Origin: Ornithinibacillus gellani
GTDB taxonomy: Bacteria; Bacillota; Bacilli; Bacillales; Amphibacillaceae
NCBI RefSeq assembly: GCF_003730295.1
Contig: NZ_QTSZ01000005.1
Span: 62,001 to 126,000, forward strand
Direction of reading: 5' to 3'
DNA length: 64,000 bases
Shown: one piece after another, positions 53,667 to 63,350 of the stretch
Numbering within the stretch: the first letter of the stretch is position 1
How the letters are laid out: every line of letters starts with the position of its first letter
Translations under genes and position numbers: made by a program
The notes under the pieces: generated by a model
Database searches by the model: none
What the model saw: the letters and a program-made list of their open reading frames with translations, nothing else
Told to the model about the DNA's origin: nothing

Positions 53667-54508
53667 GATTCATCACTTGTTTCAACTTCATGATCATCAT
53701 AGGAAATCCAGTCGCTGTAGCTACCAGGGTACAATTTAACATGCTGGAAACCTGCCAGCTTTAATCCAATTATATTCGGACATGCCGACACACCTGATCC
53801 ACAGGAAACAATGATTCGATCATCCTTGGAGAGGGAAGAGAAATGCTGTTTTAATGCCTGCTCATCCTTCCAACGACCATTTTCATCTAAAACACCTTTC
53901 CAAAAATAGCTCTTTGCGCCGGGTATATGTCCTGCTTTTTTATATAAAGGTTCAACCTTCCCTAGATAACGGTCCTTGGCACGAGAATCCAGCAGAACGG
54001 TCCCCTCTTCTTTCATTTGTTCCTTCATCTCATTTATATTGACGGTAGCAATTTGCTGTTGTTTTGGTTTATATAGACACTCGATATAAACTGGCAAATC
54101 CGTCGTTGTTTCATATCCCGCTTCTTTCCATGCCTGTAAACCACCATCCAATACATACACTTTTTCATGCCCTAACGTATGTAAAAGCCACCAAAGTCTA
54201 GCAGAAAACATATCATTTGCCTCGTCATAAATCACGACGGTAGATGTTTCACAAATGCCATTCTTCCCAAGCTTATAAACAAAATTCTCTTTATCTGGTA
54301 AAGGATGACTGCCACCATGAACCTCGGGTGGATTCGATAAGTCCTTATTTAAATCCATATAAATTGCCCCTGGGATATGTTCTTGCAGATAGGCCTTTCC
54401 TCCAGCCTCTGGATTCTGCAATTCAAATCTTGTATCAATGATCCTTAGCTCTTCCGGCTTCGTCTCCATCATCGATTTCAATGTTTCTACTTGCATGATA
54501 TATTGCAT
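53663..54508 (-). CDS. Thiosulfate/3-mercaptopyruvate sulfurtransferase (rhodanese)
   Basis: A 281-residue protein with two rhodanese domains. The first is structural (VIYDEANDMFSARLWW). The second has the catalytic Cys in VSCGSGVSACPNI near residue 238. The CGSGVSA loop is closer to mercaptopyruvate sulfurtransferases (CGSGVTA type) than to thiosulfate ones. ATG 54508 follows AAGGGGCG by 6 bases. It is coupled to tag by a 4-base overlap. Confidence 0.92.
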   Translation of the reverse strand: MQYIMQVETLKSMMETKPEELRIIDTRFELQNPEAGGKAYLQEHIPGAIYMDLNKDLSNPPEVHGGSHPLPDKENFVYKLGKNGICETSTVVIYDEANDMFSARLWWLLHTLGHEKVYVLDGGLQAWKEAGYETTTDLPVYIECLYKPKQQQIATVNINEMKEQMKEEGTVLLDSRAKDRYLGKVEPLYKKAGHIPGAKSYFWKGVLDENGRWKDEQALKQHFSSLSKDDRIIVSCGSGVSACPNIIGLKLAGFQHVKLYPGSYSDWISYDDHEVETSDES

Positions 54509-54521
54509 GCGATTCGCCCCT

Positions 54522-55016
54522 TTAAAATATTTTTGCCATATTGTACTCATCTACATATTCCCCATTTATAAAAAGGGAATCCTGTTTTATACCTTCTATT
54601 TGAAATCCAGCCTTTTTATATAACGTAACACCAGCTTTATTTTTAACGGCAACAGTCAATTCCAGCCGATGTATATCCGCCTCCAATACCCAATCATCCA
54701 ACGCTTTAAATAGAGCTGTGCCTACCCCTTTTCCACGCCAATGATGTTGAATACCACAGACCAGATAAGCCCTGTGCCTCGTCCGTTTCACCTGATCCCT
54801 TAACGCAAACAAATAACCGATTAACTGTCCATCTGACTCAGCGATGAAAATGGCACTACCTTGTTCTTGAGTAGTAGCTATTCGCTTGGACATACCTTCT
54901 TTTGTAACCTGTCTTTCCCCTTTTTCAAACAGCATGAATTCACTATGACTCTCTACATCTACCATTAGCTTAGCTAAATTTGCTGCATCCGCTCGTTCAA
55001 CTTGTCGGATATTCAT
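54522..55016 (-). CDS. GNAT-family N-acetyltransferase
   Basis: A 164-residue acetyltransferase. The CoA-binding motif is [20 protein letters not shown] near residue 95, and the late block is [14 protein letters not shown]. The sequence [10 protein letters not shown] resembles the ribosomal-protein/spermidine acetyltransferase groups. GGGGGATG lies 6-8 bases before ATG 55016. It is divergent from pepT and overlaps no neighbour. Confidence 0.88.
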   Translation of the reverse strand: MNIRQVERADAANLAKLMVDVESHSEFMLFEKGERQVTKEGMSKRIATTQEQGSAIFIAESDGQLIGYLFALRDQVKRTRHRAYLVCGIQHHWRGKGVGTALFKALDDWVLEADIHRLELTVAVKNKAGVTLYKKAGFQIEGIKQDSLFINGEYVDEYNMAKIF

Positions 55017-55115
55017 GTTTCATCCCCCACCTATCCTGTTTATCTAACCTTTCTAACGGCAACAATCAGAATATATGATAAAATAAGTCTATTACATATA
55101 GGAGTTGAATCGCAA

Positions 55116-56354
55116 ATGCAAAAGGAATTAATCGAACGTTTTACAACCTATGCCAAAATAGATACACAATCCAAGGAAGAAAGTACTTCCATTCCAACAA
55201 CACCCGGTCAGTTGGAGCTGGGAAAGATTTTGATTCAGGAATTGATTGAAATCGGATTAACTGATGCGGCAGCAGATGACAATGGATATGTCATGGCTAC
55301 CCTGCCAGCGAATACAGATAAAGAGATTCCGACTATTGGATTCTTGGCACATTTGGATACTGCAACCGACTTTACTGGAAAAAATGTGAAACCACAGGTC
55401 GTAGAAAATTTTGACGGTAAGGATCTCATTTTAAACAAGGAGCTAGGTATTATTCTTTCCGCAAAAGATTTCCCGGAGTTACCGAGCTATCAAGGGCAAA
55501 CATTGATTACAACAGACGGTACGACATTACTTGGTGCTGACAACAAGGCAGGCATTGCTGAAATTATGACTGCCATGCATTATCTTGCGAAGCATCCCGA
55601 GATAGAGCATGGTACGATTCGTGTGGCGTTTACACCCGATGAAGAAATCGGACGCGGACCGCACCATTTCGATGTGGACCGCTTTCATGCAGATTTTGCC
55701 TATACTGTTGATGGTGGCCCACTTGGCGAGCTTCAATACGAAAGCTTTCATGCGGCGGCAGCTAAAGTTACATTTCGTGGAAATAGCGTTCATCCTGGAA
55801 CAGCTAAAAATAAAATGGTCAATTCTGGTAAATTGGCTACAGCCTTTATTCAAAAATTCCCGACAGAGGAAGCACCGGAATATACAGATGGATACGAAGG
55901 CTTCTATCATCTTATTTCCATCCAAGGCGATGTAGAAACCACCGAGGTATATTACATTATTCGTGATTTTGACCGCAACCAGTTTGAAGCCCGAAAGCAA
56001 ACCGTTCAGCAATTTGTTGCTGACATGCAGACGGAATATGGTACTGAAAACGTCCAGCTGGAGTTAAATGACCAATATTACAATATGCGCGAAAAAATTG
56101 AACCCGTGATGGAAATTGTTGAGATAGCCGAGCAAGCAATGCAGAAGCTTGATATCAAGCCCATTATTGAACCAATTCGCGGTGGTACGGATGGCTCACA
56201 GCTCTCTTACATGGGGCTACCAACGCCGAATATCTTTACTGGCGGGGAAAACTTTCACGGGAAATTTGAATATGTTTCCGTAGATCATATGGAAAAAGCA
56301 GTACAAGTTATCATCGAAATTTGTAAAGGCTTTGCAGAAAAAAATCATTCCTAA
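55116..56354 (+). CDS. pepT: Tripeptide aminopeptidase (peptidase T)
   Basis: A 412-residue di-zinc M20 peptidase that removes N-terminal residues from tripeptides. HLDTA near 80 gives the first zinc ligand, GADNKAG near 142 the bridging Asp, TPDEEIGRG near 175 the catalytic Glu pair, VDGG near 198 and HPGTAKN near 225 the rest; RGGTDGS and TGGENFHG close the site. ATG 55116 follows AGGAG; the longer upstream frame to 55002 is not supported by a site. Confidence 0.95.
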   Translation: MQKELIERFTTYAKIDTQSKEESTSIPTTPGQLELGKILIQELIEIGLTDAAADDNGYVMATLPANTDKEIPTIGFLAHLDTATDFTGKNVKPQVVENFDGKDLILNKELGIILSAKDFPELPSYQGQTLITTDGTTLLGADNKAGIAEIMTAMHYLAKHPEIEHGTIRVAFTPDEEIGRGPHHFDVDRFHADFAYTVDGGPLGELQYESFHAAAAKVTFRGNSVHPGTAKNKMVNSGKLATAFIQKFPTEEAPEYTDGYEGFYHLISIQGDVETTEVYYIIRDFDRNQFEARKQTVQQFVADMQTEYGTENVQLELNDQYYNMREKIEPVMEIVEIAEQAMQKLDIKPIIEPIRGGTDGSQLSYMGLPTPNIFTGGENFHGKFEYVSVDHMEKAVQVIIEICKGFAEKNHS

Positions 56355-56361
56355 CATCATG

Positions 56362-56390
56362 GGGCTGTCTAACATGGATGGCCCTTTTTC
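56362..56390 (+). terminator. Terminator after pepT
   Basis: GGGCTGTC and GATGGCCC (two G-U pairs) enclose TAACATG and are followed by TTTTT. Confidence 0.75.
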
Positions 56391-56514
56391 TTATGATTTC
56401 CCAATAGAGGAATAGGTTGCGTTCCGCTAGCGTAATATGAGAAAATGGGATGGTTGAACAAAGACATGAAGCATCTATTCAATGAATTTTTAAGTTGCTA
56501 GGGAGAGACGAAAC

Positions 56515-57567
56515 ATGTATAAAAAGATCATGATCATCCTGTTGGCAGTCGTACTAATGGGTATGATAACCGGCTGCGATGTCCTAAACAAAGCCGACGA
56601 CAAAGCGGCGAATAAGGAATCGCCGGCTGAGCCAGCGAGCGGCGATTCAGATGAAGGGGGAACTTCTAATATGACAACCGATAATCATCAAGTGGAGCTT
56701 CCTGAAGAATCATTGCAAAAAGGAGACAATGGAGATGCGGTACAACAGCTGCAAGCATTTTTGATTGTGCTCGGATATCCCATTGAAAAAACTAGTAAAT
56801 ATGATGAAAAAACAGTTTGGGCCATAACAGATTTTCAATTACAGCAGGATAGTTTAGATAATACTGGTATATATGATGAAGCAGTACGTAGTAAATTACT
56901 AGCTGCACAAGAGGGAGCATTAACATTTGAGGTAGAAAAAGGCTTGCCACTAGTTGAAACGAAACAAACCGATCGCGGATCAGAGATTACAGGAAATCCA
57001 TATGAAATTCTTGTACTTGTGAATAAACATCATGCATTACCGGAGGATTTTATTCCTGAGGATTTAGTGATTCCGGAAATTCGTTTCCCCTTTACAGAGG
57101 ATTTACCTAAAAAACAAATGCGAAAAGTAGCAGCAGATGCAATCGAAGAAATGTTTGCAGCAGCAGACAAGGAAGGGCTAACCTTATTCGGGCAATCGGG
57201 CTATCGTTCTTATGATCGACAGGTAGCTATTTTTGCCGCTAATGTAGAAAAAAATGGGGAAGAAGCCGCAAACACCTATAGTGCAAGACCTGGAGAAAGT
57301 GAACATCAGAGCGGACTTACGATGGATGTGACAAATGCTGAGGTCGGATTTGATCTGGTTATTGCATTCGGGGATACACCTGAAGGTAAATGGTTACAGG
57401 AGCATGCGGCCGAATATGGATTCATTATACGATATCCGGAAACAAAGGTCGATATTACGGAATACCAATATGAGCCATGGCATATACGTTATGTTGGAAA
57501 AAAAGCAGCAACAGAAATCATGGAAAAAGGAATTTCATTGGAAGAATACCTTGATGGGTTAAAGTAA
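56515..57567 (+). CDS. VanY-type D-alanyl-D-alanine carboxypeptidase lipoprotein
   Basis: A 350-residue lipoprotein with lipobox ITGC (Cys near 21). A charged linker follows, then a peptidoglycan-binding domain (LQKGDNGDAVQQLQAFLIVLGY, then FQ-type repeat) near 65-130. A VanY zinc peptidase domain occupies about 190-345: SEHQSGLTMDVT (His, Asp) and EPWHIRYVG (His) are the metal ligands. It trims D-Ala from wall peptides. GGAGAG precedes ATG 56515. Confidence 0.9.
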   Translation: MYKKIMIILLAVVLMGMITGCDVLNKADDKAANKESPAEPASGDSDEGGTSNMTTDNHQVELPEESLQKGDNGDAVQQLQAFLIVLGYPIEKTSKYDEKTVWAITDFQLQQDSLDNTGIYDEAVRSKLLAAQEGALTFEVEKGLPLVETKQTDRGSEITGNPYEILVLVNKHHALPEDFIPEDLVIPEIRFPFTEDLPKKQMRKVAADAIEEMFAAADKEGLTLFGQSGYRSYDRQVAIFAANVEKNGEEAANTYSARPGESEHQSGLTMDVTNAEVGFDLVIAFGDTPEGKWLQEHAAEYGFIIRYPETKVDITEYQYEPWHIRYVGKKAATEIMEKGISLEEYLDGLK

Positions 57568-57572
57568 ATCGT

Positions 57573-57608
57573 GGATTGTCATCCAAAATTGGATGGCAAT
57601 CTTTTTTA
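57573..57608 (+). terminator. Terminator after VanY-type gene
   Basis: GATTGTCATCCAA and TTGGATGGCAATC pair with one mismatch around AA, followed by TTTTTT. Confidence 0.88.
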
Positions 57609-57678
57609 ATAGGATGTGTAAAACGTAGCTGATAGGATTATGTATGCTTGGCCATTAGCCAAGTAAAGCAAAATGACC

Positions 57679-58218
57679 TTAGGCAAATTGCTGTTTCGTT
57701 GAGGTTTGTTTAAATAGATCGTTCATTTTTTTATCGAGCTTCTGAATACGAATTCTCGCTTCATTACTGGATATTTTTCGGTAATGATGACCGCCGCCAT
57801 ATTCCTCGTCCACTTCATCCGCTTGGGCTACTACTTCTTGTAATGGCTTCAGCATCAATTCACCTTGTGGTAAATACGAATCTGTATGCAGTAGAATAGC
57901 CACAGCAATCTCTTTCGCTTGGTGCCGATCTTCGCCTAGACGAATCAAGAGCTTATGTGCCCTGCTTGCACCTTTGATGGCATGAATATCATTTTCTTTA
58001 TACAAATCGTAATCCCATTCTCCATCACGGTACCAGGTATAATGACCAACATCATGAAGTAATGCTGCTTTTGTCGCAAGATCCACTGAAACACCTTTTT
58101 CAACAGCAAAATCAAAAGCATATTCTGCAACCGCAATGGCGTGTGCCATCCCAGATCGATTCAAATATTTCTGAGCAATCGGATGATCAAAGATTTCCTC
58201 TAATGTGACATATCGCAT
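57679..58218 (-). CDS. HD-superfamily phosphohydrolase
   Basis: A 179-residue HD protein. SGMAHAIAVAEYAFDFA holds the first His, AALLHDVGHYTW near 55 the HD pair, and LLHTDSYLP plus QADEVDEE the later His and Asp. This is the layout of uncharacterised bacillar HD phosphohydrolases acting on nucleotides or similar phosphates. AAAGGAGT lies 8-10 bases before ATG 58218. Confidence 0.85.
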   Translation of the reverse strand: MRYVTLEEIFDHPIAQKYLNRSGMAHAIAVAEYAFDFAVEKGVSVDLATKAALLHDVGHYTWYRDGEWDYDLYKENDIHAIKGASRAHKLLIRLGEDRHQAKEIAVAILLHTDSYLPQGELMLKPLQEVVAQADEVDEEYGGGHHYRKISSNEARIRIQKLDKKMNDLFKQTSTKQQFA

Positions 58219-58328
58219 GTCAAACAACTCCTTTCCATAGATTTAGAAAAATATATTGTTAATGACTATAGCACGTTTGTCTCGTCAATGCAACGAGAAA
58301 AAACTGAGACATCTGTCCAAATCAATAT

Positions 58329-58412
58329 AAAAAAACCGACTCCGCTGATGAACAGTATTCATGCCAGCGTTTGCCAGCAATGGAATAGGGTTCAGCTTAG
58401 GAATCGGTTTTC
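58329..58412 (-). terminator. Terminator after DUF2269 gene
   Basis: On the minus strand AAAACCGATTCC pairs with GGAGTCGGTTTT (one mismatch). An inner TGCTGGCA-type stem is present, and a T-run follows. Confidence 0.7.
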
Positions 58413-58415
58413 CAA

Positions 58416-58868
58416 TTAAAAAGGTTTCAAAATCATTAATGCAATCACGATAAGAAAAATAACATTGGTAATACGCTCATAGAAAAATAACTTCTTGGAC
58501 AGCTCCTCATAGGATGCAGGGATGTCTTCCCCCTGATATTCCTTTAGCAGCTGCTTAATTGGTTTGGAACGTGGTGATAATAAAATCGGACCAAATGCCA
58601 ATGCAATCAAATAAAGCAATAGGCTCGTCCCATACCAGCCAGCGCGAAATAGTGACGGATTTAATAATCCCATCCATAGTCCAGTAATGAGCAATAATGT
58701 CCCACCAACCATCACAAAAATATGGATGCGATTACGGATCTTGTACGCATGTCTGAGCTCTGACATGGTTTTTGCGCTTGTTACAATATATATCATCACA
58801 AAGCCAGGCCCCAAACCAAGTATCGCTGAAAAGATATGAATACTTACGAGTAGCTGATAAAATGTCAT
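58416..58868 (-). CDS. DUF2269-type membrane protein
   Basis: A 150-residue protein with four hydrophobic segments. YQLLVSIHIFSAILGLGPGFVM at the start, GTLLLITGLWMGLLNPSLF, and a late ITNVIFLIVIALMILKPF are typical of DUF2269 inner-membrane proteins. Function unknown. GGAGGTT precedes ATG 58868 by about 7 bases. Confidence 0.85.
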   Translation of the reverse strand: MTFYQLLVSIHIFSAILGLGPGFVMIYIVTSAKTMSELRHAYKIRNRIHIFVMVGGTLLLITGLWMGLLNPSLFRAGWYGTSLLLYLIALAFGPILLSPRSKPIKQLLKEYQGEDIPASYEELSKKLFFYERITNVIFLIVIALMILKPF

Positions 58869-59067
58869 CCAGTGAACCTCCAACTAAACATGTCTTATAA
58901 ATTCTATCATAAGCTTCACCCAAAAAAAGAATGTGACATTTTACACAGCTATACGAGCTAAATATAACAAATTTATGGCAAACATCTATTTTTCGGTATT
59001 TTTCTGACAGAGAGGCTTCCTCTCCCATTCGTCCTCCATTAATCAGGATTGCAACTCATGAAATAGA

Positions 59068-59520
59068 TTACTTTCGGTTTTGAAATAGCTCCATTGGATC
59101 CGTTTGATTCGCTTCCAGCTTCATCTGCTTTAATACGACAGTTCGTTCTTCTCTCGGTTTCGTAAAATCATCATATAGCACGGTAGATGCGCCAAGTCCT
59201 GCTTCAGCAGTTTCCTCCACAGATGCACAATAATAGCCTTCCCGTATTCCCGCATAGTACATCATCGTGTAGCACATTGGACATGGCTCCCCACTTGCAT
59301 ACATAACCGCTTCTGATAAATCAAGTGTTTGCAATTTTTCCTGTGCCTCACGAATTGCCAGCATTTCCGCATGACCACTGCTGTCAAAATGAAGATGCAG
59401 CTCATTTACACCCTCCGCAAGCACTTTACCGTCCTTTACAAGTACAGCTCCAAATGGTTGACCGCCTTCGTTCACATTTTGAGCAGATAATTCAACTGCC
59501 CGTTTCATAAATGCATCCAT
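59068..59520 (-). CDS. Nucleoside/guanine deaminase-family enzyme, paralogue 1
   Basis: A 150-residue zinc deaminase. GHAEMLAI (His, Glu) near residue 52 and ASGEPCPMCYTMMYY (Cys, Cys) near 82 form the zinc site. The C-terminal extension (KPREERTV...DPMELF) resembles GuaD-type deaminases. Its gene lies 15 bases after the end of a very similar paralogue on the same strand. AGGAGGT precedes ATG 59520. Confidence 0.87.
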   Translation of the reverse strand: MDAFMKRAVELSAQNVNEGGQPFGAVLVKDGKVLAEGVNELHLHFDSSGHAEMLAIREAQEKLQTLDLSEAVMYASGEPCPMCYTMMYYAGIREGYYCASVEETAEAGLGASTVLYDDFTKPREERTVVLKQMKLEANQTDPMELFQNRK

Positions 59521-59535
59521 CTGTCTACCTCCTGA

Positions 59536-59988
59536 TTATTTATTTTCCTTCCATAATGTCAATGGATTCAATTGTCCAGCTTCCAATGGCATCTGTTCGA
59601 TATGTACCTGACGTTCAGCATGGGGCTTTTTTAAATCCTCATAAATTTCCGCGGACCTCGTCAAGCCAATGACAGCCACATCCTCAACAGCACTTGCAAA
59701 ATATATTTGGTCAATCCCAACAAAATACATGGCAGCCAGGCACATCGGGCATGGTTCGCCACTTGCATACATCGTATATCCATCCAGAACAGGCGTGTGC
59801 ATCATTTTTTGTGCTTTTCGAATAGCCATGATTTCCGCATGTGCTGTGACATCATAGCGACGTATTGTATCATTAACACCTTCTGAAACAAGCTTGCCAT
59901 TTTTGACTAGAACTGCACCGAATGGTTCTTCTCCATTTCGAACATTTTCCGCAGCCAATTCAATGGCTCTTTTCATAAACTCATCCAT
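59536..59988 (-). CDS. Nucleoside/guanine deaminase-family enzyme, paralogue 2
   Basis: A 150-residue zinc deaminase with THAEIMAIR-type motif (AHAEIMAI) near residue 50 and ASGEPCPMCLAAMYF near 82. It is the same length as the downstream paralogue and aligns without gaps through both zinc motifs, so a local duplication is likely. Differences after the PCPMC motif (YFVGIDQIYF against YYAGIREGYY) suggest different substrates. GGGGGAG precedes ATG 59988. Confidence 0.88.
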   Translation of the reverse strand: MDEFMKRAIELAAENVRNGEEPFGAVLVKNGKLVSEGVNDTIRRYDVTAHAEIMAIRKAQKMMHTPVLDGYTMYASGEPCPMCLAAMYFVGIDQIYFASAVEDVAVIGLTRSAEIYEDLKKPHAERQVHIEQMPLEAGQLNPLTLWKENK

Positions 59989-60079
59989 ATACCCCGCTCC
60001 CCCTCTTCACCTTCTCTACCTCGATTCTACCCATCAAAAGCATGTATTTCAACACCAGCATATCGTGGAATAGTAAAGC

Positions 60080-60643
60080 TTATAAATAACGACGTACTCG
60101 TTTACAGTATTGCTGATAAGCTTTTCCGTATATTTTGATTAACGATTGCTCCTCCAGCTTTACTTGCCGGTTAAATAACCAAAAACCACCAACAACATAA
60201 ACAAGTAAAATCCAGTTCGGATAAATAAGGAATTGCCCCAATAACACCAAGCCAAAAGCTGTATAAATAGGATTTCGACTAATAGCAAATGCGCCAGTCG
60301 TAACCAATGGCCCCGGATGATCCTCATCAATGCCAACACGAAAGCTTTTTCCAAATGAAATGATGCTATATAAGAAAAGAATTAAACCGATGATGCATAG
60401 GATGACTCCCATCCACCCCACTATTTCATGATGAAATAATACGGTACCTACTTTTGGTAGATGAAAGGCATTAGAAAAAATCAAATACAATAAAAATAAA
60501 GCAAATGGCGGGATGATAAAATCCTTTTTATCCATTTCACCGAATTTAAATGCTCTAATACCAAGCTTTTTTAATTGCATGGAACGTATGATAACCATTG
60601 TAATTAATACAATCATGATGATAGCAGCAATATATGCTTGCAT
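60080..60643 (-). CDS. Isoprenylcysteine methyltransferase-type membrane protein
   Basis: A 187-residue protein with four or five membrane segments. The C-terminal part GPLVTTGAFAISRNPIYTAFGLVLLG and VKLEEQSLIKIYGKAYQQYCKRVRRYL is the PEMT/ICMT methyltransferase signature with the SAM-site RNPIY and E...Y. The substrate is unknown. AGGCGGGG precedes ATG 60643 closely. It is the third gene of a probable operon behind padR and an MFS transporter (gaps of 13 and 29 bases). Confidence 0.85.
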   Translation of the reverse strand: MQAYIAAIIMIVLITMVIIRSMQLKKLGIRAFKFGEMDKKDFIIPPFALFLLYLIFSNAFHLPKVGTVLFHHEIVGWMGVILCIIGLILFLYSIISFGKSFRVGIDEDHPGPLVTTGAFAISRNPIYTAFGLVLLGQFLIYPNWILLVYVVGGFWLFNRQVKLEEQSLIKIYGKAYQQYCKRVRRYL

Positions 60644-60656
60644 GTCGTCCCCGCCT

Positions 60657-61346
60657 TTAACTTTCAGATTGTTTTTCGTTACACAGATAAGCCTTTAACA
60701 AAGGTTCTATATCCTGAAATGAAGTATTACTCGTATATTCAACGCGCTCCCCATCTGAACCAAATGCTTGCTCGGTTCTCTCTTCTTTTTCCCAGAGAAA
60801 AGCGGTTGCTTCCAACAATTGAATTGTATCCTCACACCATTTAATATAATTCATCTCGGAATCCAACCCCCGTTTTAAAACAGCCAAGCTCAAAATGATT
60901 CGGGGCTTCATGACATTACGTCTCTTCATATCATCCCATCTACTTTGGAGAAGGCCTGATATTTTTTCCAATCTAGCTTCACGTTGCTTTTTATGTGTTT
61001 GCAGATGAAAAATAGCTTCTTGTACCGGAATATTGTCTTTAAAAAATAACTGCATCAAGAAGGGATCTTTTTGTCTGGGAAAATCAGGTGGTGTCATTAA
61101 CCATTTGAATAATGCCTTCTGACCAGATTCAGTGATTGTGTAAACCTTTTTATCTGGTTTATCCGCTTGGGCTACCAATTTACTTGTTACCCATTCTTTT
61201 TCCTCTAGTTTATTAAGCTCTGGATAAATTTGCGATAGATGGGAATGCCAAAAAATACCCATCACTTCATCAAATTCCTTTTTTAAATCATATCCCGTTG
61301 CATCCCACTTGCTGAGCATGCCTAGTATGCCATATCGTAAAGACAA
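60657..61346 (-). CDS. PadR-family transcriptional regulator
   Basis: A 229-residue regulator. The N-terminal PadR winged helix (YGILGMLSKWDATGYDLKKEFDEVMG, then LSQIYPELNKLEEKEWV) is clear, and a C-terminal Vir_act_alpha_C-type coiled-coil dimerisation part follows from about 95. It probably represses its own operon with the MFS pump upstream. The start is TTG 61346 with AAAGGAG about 9 bases upstream. Confidence 0.9.
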   Translation of the reverse strand: MSLRYGILGMLSKWDATGYDLKKEFDEVMGIFWHSHLSQIYPELNKLEEKEWVTSKLVAQADKPDKKVYTITESGQKALFKWLMTPPDFPRQKDPFLMQLFFKDNIPVQEAIFHLQTHKKQREARLEKISGLLQSRWDDMKRRNVMKPRIILSLAVLKRGLDSEMNYIKWCEDTIQLLEATAFLWEKEERTEQAFGSDGERVEYTSNTSFQDIEPLLKAYLCNEKQSES

Positions 61347-61375
61347 GGAAGATCACTCCTTTCTGGTTTAACAAA

Positions 61376-62602
61376 TTAATTAGCTGTTTCAATGGATTTC
61401 ATCGTATCTTTTTTTAGCGCTGGAATAGATATAATACCGGCAATCCCTAAAATAGCGAGAATAATGGTTACCATGATAATGGTCTGTCTAAATCCAATAC
61501 TACTTAATAATCCACCGATTAACAAGATACCCGGGAGCGCCATTGAACTGGAGAGCATATAATACAAACTAAAGACCCTCGTATAATGCGATTTTGACAC
61601 CACTTCCTGTAAATAGGTGATCAATGAAATATTAAAACAACCGAGTGCGATGCCTTGCAGCATAAAAAATGGGAGGACATATATCCAGTTTGTGATGAAA
61701 TAAAGACTGCCAATACTTAATGACAACATGAAAAACACAGGTAAAATCAGCCACTTTTTTTCTTCTGTTTTTTTGTACCACATCGGTGTACACAGTGCCC
61801 CAATTGTAATTCCAATTAGGGATGCTGTTCCGATAAAGCTTAGATTTTCCACACCTTTACCCAGATAATCCGTCAAAAAATGAATTAACAATAAATCGAT
61901 TGAGCTAATCACAAACATTCCCAAGGTAAGAAAGAGGAATAATGACCGCAGCATAGGCTTGCGAATAATAAATGAGATACCTTCTTTCATTAATGTCCAC
62001 TGTCTTTTATCTGCATTGGAAATATCCTTTATTTCCGGCTTAACCATCCTGATAAATATAACTGACATCATCATCAGTATTACCGATATGATGAGTAGTA
62101 GATGCGGTGAAATAGCTAGCTTTATCGCGAAAGCAGTAAAGATTTGACCAGCTATTTTTACCGCTGTAAATCCCAATTGCAGTAAACTGTTCGCTTTGGG
62201 ACGATCCGCCTCATTTACAACATATGGAAATAAAGACTGGTTGGCCGGTACGAAGAATATACCAAGAACGCTTAGAATCATAAGGAATACATATATCCAT
62301 TCGTAAGCTACAAATGGCATCATTATTAGGAACAGGACAATGGTGATAGCCTGAATAGCGTTAGAATAAATCATTACTTTTTGTAAAGTTTTCTTACTAA
62401 TCCATGCACCAACTGGCAAAGTTAAAAATGCTACAGGCATGTAAAAAGCGATATAAAACAAGGTAAAAGAATCACTATTACCAGTTTGAATTTCCACCCA
62501 TTTCAATAATGAAAAAAACATAATAGCATCAGAAAACACACTGGAAATCCGACCGAAAAATAAATTCCTAAAAGCAGGATTCTGACGTAACAACAAATTC
62601 AT
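61376..62602 (-). CDS. Major facilitator superfamily transporter (MFS efflux type)
   Basis: A 408-residue protein with twelve predicted membrane segments and the MFS loop motif GAWISKKTLQK between helices 2 and 3. LTVGLTLG-type motifs are weak. The layout matches MFS_3 drug/macrolide-type exporters. AAGGAGGG lies only 1-2 bases before ATG 62602; a TTG two codons later (62596) has better spacing and may be the true start. It leads the operon with padR and the methyltransferase. Confidence 0.87.
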   Translation of the reverse strand: MNLLLRQNPAFRNLFFGRISSVFSDAIMFFSLLKWVEIQTGNSDSFTLFYIAFYMPVAFLTLPVGAWISKKTLQKVMIYSNAIQAITIVLFLIMMPFVAYEWIYVFLMILSVLGIFFVPANQSLFPYVVNEADRPKANSLLQLGFTAVKIAGQIFTAFAIKLAISPHLLLIISVILMMMSVIFIRMVKPEIKDISNADKRQWTLMKEGISFIIRKPMLRSLFLFLTLGMFVISSIDLLLIHFLTDYLGKGVENLSFIGTASLIGITIGALCTPMWYKKTEEKKWLILPVFFMLSLSIGSLYFITNWIYVLPFFMLQGIALGCFNISLITYLQEVVSKSHYTRVFSLYYMLSSSMALPGILLIGGLLSSIGFRQTIIMVTIILAILGIAGIISIPALKKDTMKSIETAN

Positions 62603-62639
62603 ACCCTCCTTTTATGCTTTACTGTAACATGTAATTTTT

Positions 62640-62661
62640 TATATGTAAATATTTATATATA
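62640..62661. promoter_or_regulatory. AT-rich dyad at the MFS-padR promoter
   Basis: TATATGTAAATATTTATATATA is close to a perfect palindrome centred near 62650, 40-60 bases upstream of the MFS start, where a PadR dimer could bind. On the minus strand TTGCAG lies upstream and ATAAAT/TATAAA-like -10 elements lie within it. Confidence 0.4.
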
Positions 62662-62687
62662 AAAAGTTATCCCCTGCAATTAAAAAA

Positions 62688-62717
62688 ACACACAACATTT
62701 TGTTAGGTTGTGCGTCT
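62688..62717 (-). terminator. Terminator after the GNAT gene at 62816-63301
   Basis: On the minus strand GCACAAC pairs with GTTGTGT around CTAACAAAAT-like loop sequence, followed by a T-run of seven. Confidence 0.7.
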
Positions 62718-62815
62718 ATTCGTTTTACTCTATTCGTACACCGTTTGCACGTAAAGCACTCTTATTGTCACTATGATTCTACTTGATATCTATTTATGTT
62801 GCATGAACATGTATA

Positions 62816-63301
62816 TCAAGCCAAAACCATAGGTAACTTTTTCACCATTTTATAATTAGACAATACAATTCCATTTCGTTCTATCTTTTGTGCTTCTACT
62901 ACGTGAAATCCTCGGTGCTCAAAAAATGGTTTTGCAGTAATACTTGCCTCCGTGTTTATTTCCTGAATTCCAAGATTAATTGCTGCATTCTCCAACTTAC
63001 TTACAAGGGCTGTAGCAATTCTTTGTCTCTGAAAATCCTTATGTGTATAAAGTCTATCCAGGTAGCCACGATGATTCATATCTCCAAAACCAACAAGCTT
63101 ACCTTTTATTTCAGCCACAAACGTTATATTTTTGCTTAAGGATACATGCCAATTTTCAATCTTAGCCGCAATTCCTTGACTTGGCGCCCATGCTTCAAGC
63201 TGCTCCATAGAGTAATCCCTTGCCTGAATCGCATGAACGGTTTCTTGAAATAATAATACAATTTGATGAATGTCAGCTCTCTGATACGCTATGATCCTCA
63301 T
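62816..63301 (-). CDS. GNAT-family N-acetyltransferase
   Basis: A 161-residue acetyltransferase. FVAEIKGKLVGFGDMN near residue 58, RLYTHKDFQRQRIATALVSKLE near 85 (Q/RxxGxA-like, here QRQRIATA) and ASITAKPFFEHRGFHVVE near 125 match the GNAT_3/putative acetyltransferase group (YafP-like). ATG 63301 follows GGGGGA by 7-9 bases. It lies 49 bases behind the cupin gene on the same strand. Confidence 0.87.
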   Translation of the reverse strand: MRIIAYQRADIHQIVLLFQETVHAIQARDYSMEQLEAWAPSQGIAAKIENWHVSLSKNITFVAEIKGKLVGFGDMNHRGYLDRLYTHKDFQRQRIATALVSKLENAAINLGIQEINTEASITAKPFFEHRGFHVVEAQKIERNGIVLSNYKMVKKLPMVLA

Positions 63302-63350
63302 GCATGTTTCCCCCAATAACTTTTCAAACAGCACCCGCCCATATGGAAAG

